Origin: Lepidostoma basale
Lineage: Eukaryota; Arthropoda; Insecta; Trichoptera; Lepidostomatidae
NCBI GenBank assembly: GCA_022606425.2
Contig: JAHDVF020000730.1
Span: forward strand, 277,845-341,844
Direction: 5' to 3'
DNA: 64,000 nt
Of this stretch, positions 60,545 to 64,000 are shown piece by piece; position 1 is the stretch's first letter; each line of letters begins with the position of its first letter. The position numbers and the translations under genes are program-made. The notes below the pieces were generated by a model that saw nothing but the letters and a program-made list of their open reading frames with translations, was not told the origin of the DNA and made no database searches.

Positions 60545-60695
60545 TTAATTTTTTCTTGAAAAATGATGTAAAACACCATATTAAATAATTAATACAAATG
60601 AAATTGTCTGTTTTCTAGAAGTTTTATTATAATTTATATGAATGACAGGTTTCCCCTTTCTAAGGCATCATCAAATGTGATAAGCGGAAGGAACA
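60545..60695. repeat. Foldback family, single arm
   Basis: GATGTAAAACACCATATTAA, AATGAAATTGTCTGTTTTCT, AGAAGTTTTATTAT, ATGACAGGTTTCCCCTTTCT. The hammerhead core is eroded. Confidence 0.65.
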
Positions 60696-61552
60696 GTGTT
60701 TTAATTCATTAAAAATCTTCATTATTGAATTCTACTATGCATCCATTTTAAGTTTACCCGAAACTTAAAAATACATTATCAATTTTTTTTAATGTTATAA
60801 ATAGTTACACATTTTTTTACGATTTGTTTACTCATGATGTTAATTAAAACGAGAATTCTTTCAACGAAAATATAAAGTATAATAAATTTTTGTAGCACAC
60901 TCTAAAAGTGAATATTTATGGGTTTAAAGCACGTAATGAAAGATTTACAACTTTACACATTTCATTGATAAAATATTATCATAACTCCTAGCAGGAAACT
61001 ATGATGTAAAACAGGCATCTTTTGTTAGTCAGGATAACAGAAACCAGAAGGTTTTTTTTAACACACGGTAACAAATTTGTTATCTACCGGAATGAGGGGT
61101 AACCTAATTCATTTCCTTAGTAGAACTTGAATGTCTTTATAACATTAGGTTAACGGAAGAATCATGTTAAACGTTTCAGTTCGCAAAAAACATCAATTCT
61201 GATGTAGAATATTAGCCATTTCCTTTTTCACTTGTTTTATAATGTCGTGTGAAGCAAGTATAGAATTGTAAACGGAGTTATTTAAACAGTCAATATGTAC
61301 AGAGTTACCATACGAAGTTTTCATAAAATGCGATTAAGTACTTAACTAGTAAAAGTTTAAAAAATATTTTTTCTTTAAAAACCATATTGATGTTTTCTTT
61401 AATAAAGTACGTTTTAAAACATACATATTAATCATCTATTTTTATTGTGGATGACAATAAACTCATAAATAAAGAATTCTACTGTGTTAAAAATATATGT
61501 TTATAAAAAAGTGTTGTAAATATTTAAAAATAAATAATATTTATTTTTATTC
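60696..61552. other. AT-rich, no feature
   Basis: Nothing supported over about 850 bp. Confidence 0.5.
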
Positions 61553-61905
61553 TTAACTAACTGAAAGGGTGGGCAGAAAGGATGGACGGCCACACTGCAC
61601 TATTTTGAAATACCTCTCGAGAGTCTTCTACATTAATATATCGTAACATGCACGCTCGTCGATTTTTCCGACTTCGAATGATGCCGTATTTTATTGCCAT
61701 GCTTTGCTCGGTCGTCATCGACTCTCTTTCTACTTAAACTGTTTGTATACAACATTTTAACTATTCTTCTCTCGTCCATTCGTTCCATACTTCCAAACCA
61801 TATCAGGGATCCCTTTTAAATTTTACTTATGATGCAATCATATGCTTTACTATTTCTTCGTTCTGTATCATATAGTACATCGTTTTCCCGTACATTCAAA
61901 TTACG
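61553..61905 (-). mobile_element. L-GTTA LINE, 3' 350 bp
   Basis: AACTAACTGAAAGGGTGGGC, AGAAAGGATGGACGGCCACA, CATGCACGCTCGTCGATTTT, ATGATGCAATCATATGC. Confidence 0.8.
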
Positions 61906-62579
61906 TACATTTATTTAAGTTTCGTGTTTAAATTTTACGTTTGACATTATATAACGTTGTTTTGTTCGCCATCCGACTACATTTTATTAATTGCGTGTTC
62001 AATTTTTCTTTAAAATTCCAGCTAAATGAACTGTCTGGTATTTGTACAAAAAGTAAACTAGGCTAGCATGTATCCAGATACATTATTAATTTGATGCTTT
62101 ACCGGTTGATATAATCACGAAATGAGTCGCATGATGGAAACGCTAATGAAAACGGTGTCTTACGTAAGTTTACCGAAATGTACCAGACAGGAGCCGCGTT
62201 TTACGTCTACAAAGAAGTCTCTTGGAAATGGTGCCTGGTACATCACTACTCGAGTCTAGAGAATGTCACCATTCTTTACGTTGACTAAGAAACTTAAAAA
62301 AAAAGAGCTTTGTTTCCGAAAAAGGAACCACGAACGTCGTTACAGCTTTTGATGGAATAATTTACGAACATGCACACGTAGATTAGACATTTTGTGTTCA
62401 TTAGGGTGCGTGACCTAGTGCTTGGCACCTACCCAATAATTGTAATAGCGTTATTAACGATAGTGCAATGATATTAAGAATGATTAATCTAATTGGTGGA
62501 GTACAATTGGATATCTGCCTAATTATTGGAAGCTTTCAATAAACTCAATCATATTTATTTTAAACGATATTATACAGAA
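61906..62579. other. Apparently unique sequence
   Basis: 62400-62560 has several TAAT/ATTA cores in otherwise balanced sequence. No repeat similarity noticed. Confidence 0.4.
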
Positions 62580-62688
62580 TGCCTAAAAAAAAAGTTCATG
62601 TTTATTTAGCTTACTGTGTAAACTAAACGAATCCGAGGGTCGCGGGGATGTATCAATCCGTAACATCGATCTTGGGAAATTAGTCGCT

Positions 62689-62950
62689 ATGGAGCGTTTC
62701 TCGGTAGAGGACCGCGCATTGTGCGTGCGAGAGTTTTACAAAAACGGTGATTCGGCGACTGTAGCGCTTAGAAGAATCTGCAATATTCGAGGTTTTCAAC
62801 ATATTTAAATGATGCGCCAAGCATACCTCTCATTCGAAAATGGGTCAAAATGTTTGATGAGACAGGTACAATACTGGAAAAAACAAAATTCGGGCGACCA
62901 AGATCATCAAAAATGATAGAAAACATGGGTTAATCAGTCAGCCGAGTCGT
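62689..62950 (+). pseudogene. Transposase N-terminal domain remnant (second mariner-like lineage)
   Basis: MERFSVEDRALCVREFYKNG, DSATVALRRICNIR, then after one frameshift (about 62805) PSIPLIRKWVKMFDETGTIL, EKTKFGRPRSSKMIENMG. This is the helix-turn-helix N-terminal domain of insect mariner-like elements (ExFxxEDRA..V..FY.N..S...A...). Catalytic part missing. Distinct in sequence from the 3931-4146 remnant. Confidence 0.75.
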
Positions 62951-63296
62951 CATAAGAAATGTTACTGTTAGACTAAATGAGTGCCGCGAACGCGAGGGCT
63001 TACATTTAGACGATATTATTTTAATAAGTAAATTCCCAAATTAAGTACTTAAATGATTTTTTTTTTTTGATAAATGGCTAACTTTTTTTAATCGATCCAC
63101 TGAATATAAACTTTCTTTTAAGACACCGTGTATATAATATATATAATTTTTTAATTAATTAATTACTTGTTTATTTACAAAGTATTGTCATGGTTTCATA
63201 TCTCCCAACTAGGGTATATTGTTTTAGGGAAAGGGAAACAAAATATAGTCTTACTTATATTACTTGTAGATTAATGGTCTAGATATTCCATTGTTT

Positions 63297-63365
63297 TAAG
63301 CGCCCTTGGGGTGAGTTATTCACGAAAATAGTGCTACACAAATTAGTTCAATTATTATTATTGTT
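63297..63365 (+). mobile_element. L2-like LINE, 3' end (old)
   Basis: AAGCGCCCTTGGGGTGAGTT, ATTCACGAAAATAGTGCTAC then ATTATTATTATTG is a diverged form of 47850-47925. Confidence 0.5.
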
Positions 63366-63594
63366 TATGCCGAAATACTATGACACTTCAACATTAAAAA
63401 TGTTTAATTCGGAACACAGAGTTTATTTAAATTCGATGAAATTGTCGCGACAGCTGTTGGCGTTACTAACAACTGAGCTGAGAAGAAAACAAGTTGATCA
63501 CAATGCAGAATGTGGAGAAAGACGATTAATTATAATAGCGAATGAAGAAGTAAGTAATTTCTTTTCTTCCTTCACTTTGTGTTGTGGATTCGTA

Positions 63595-63799
63595 TTTGAA
63601 TAAATATAGTTACACTTTGTATTACAACACTTTTTATTTTTACTGAACTCTGACATGTTTCGGTTACAAATAACTTTTATCGTAATGTTTACAATTTTAA
63701 CTTGTATACATTGATAAAGGTTACTTGTAACCGAAACATGTCTGAGTTCAGTTAAAATAAAAAGTGTTGGAATAAAAAGTGTAACTATATTTATTCAAA
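63595..63799. repeat. Foldback element with hammerhead-like arms
   Basis: Arms TTTGAATAAATATAGTTACA, CTTTTTATTTTTACTGAACT, CTGACATGTTTCGGTTACAA and complements, centre near 63697. Right arm: TTGATAA (63711-63717), extra A, stem II GGTTAC/GTAACC (6 bp, loop TT), GAA, ACATGT, C (63742). As at 22802, C3 and G8 are U and A. Confidence 0.85.
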
Positions 63800-63814
63800 G
63801 AAGTAAGTAAGTTT

Positions 63815-64000
63815 TAAAAGACAGAAGAATGTGATTGAAACAAAAATAATGGTTCAATTAACAAATTCATCAAATTCATAAAAAGTTGGGAATATTTGAA
63901 GATGAAACAATTGATGAATATATGCGTCACGATATAACGAAATTCTAGTACATCAGAATAGAAGTGAGGCGGATTTGCTTACTTCTAAGGTAAAATGGCC
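63815..64000 (+). mobile_element. Degraded L-GTTA LINE at window edge
   Basis: AATTGATGAATATATGCGTC, ACGATATAACG resemble ATCGACGAGCGTGCATGTCACGATG of better copies. Very diverged; runs off the window. Confidence 0.4.

Overview
This is nuclear DNA of an arthropod, most likely an insect. Unique sequence is AT-rich, and the few recognisable host exons are small, GC-rich and bounded by GT-AG splice signals. The rest is dense debris of non-LTR retrotransposons (LINEs), tRNA-derived SINEs, mariner, hAT and piggyBac relics and foldback elements. The LINE peptides resemble types common in insects such as Lepidoptera, but this window cannot settle the order. There is no bacterial-style gene layout, rRNA, genuine tRNA gene or CRISPR array.

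Host gene. On the minus strand I can assemble one multi-exon gene from splice sites and reading phase: exon 1 with ATG (50802-50579), exon 2 (40524-40483), exon 3 (29067-28904) and exon 4 (15609-15361). Two more candidate exons follow, 12074-11936 and 9326-9246. The product has an acidic N-terminal tail, an Arg/Pro/Cys-rich linker and two hydrophobic membrane segments. I do not recognise the family. It spans at least 35 kb, and nearly all the transposons described lie in its introns.

Mobile DNA. The commonest family (called L-GTTA here) is a LINE whose 3' end reads GGCGTGATG followed by GTTA repeats, with more than 25 fragments on both strands. A SINE-like element (S, five copies) carries the same 3' end and so probably borrows its machinery. 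Other LINEs are: L-AGA (tail AGAAGAAG); J-TTGAT and J-TCCAAG (jockey-like); H (C-terminal motif LGISLRDR); K; C (long RT ORF at 10639-11631); M (RT at 42003-43115); N; and an L2/CR1-like family ending in ATT repeats. SINE T is tRNA-derived with visible A and B boxes. Several nested insertions show clear target-site duplications (7869, 13701, 13946, 24192, 46656), which gives a relative insertion order.

Most interesting. A set of roughly 100-250 bp foldback elements carries, in their arms, a motif matching the hammerhead ribozyme core: CUGAYGA, a short stem, then GAA, a self-complementary stem III such as ACCGGU, ACAGCUGU or ACAUGU, and a UH cleavage position. The best copies are at 10000-10039, 31672-31707 and 52336-52376, with relatives at 4735, 20600, 22802, 40010, 52185, 58165, 63711 and elsewhere. 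Hammerheads in inverted paired units are a known feature of Penelope-like retroelements. No Penelope protein was found here, so these would be non-autonomous relatives.

Layout: 1-895 satellite; 1-9 kb LINE and mariner debris; 9-16 kb last exons, foldback, LINE C, minisatellite and nested S elements; 16-29 kb intron debris up to exon 3; 29-40 kb LINE H, foldbacks and an intact-ended hAT element up to exon 2; 40-51 kb LINE M, the long-armed Q element and nested N/H up to exon 1; 51-64 kb upstream region with mariner, piggyBac remnant, S copies, a long TA microsatellite and further foldbacks.
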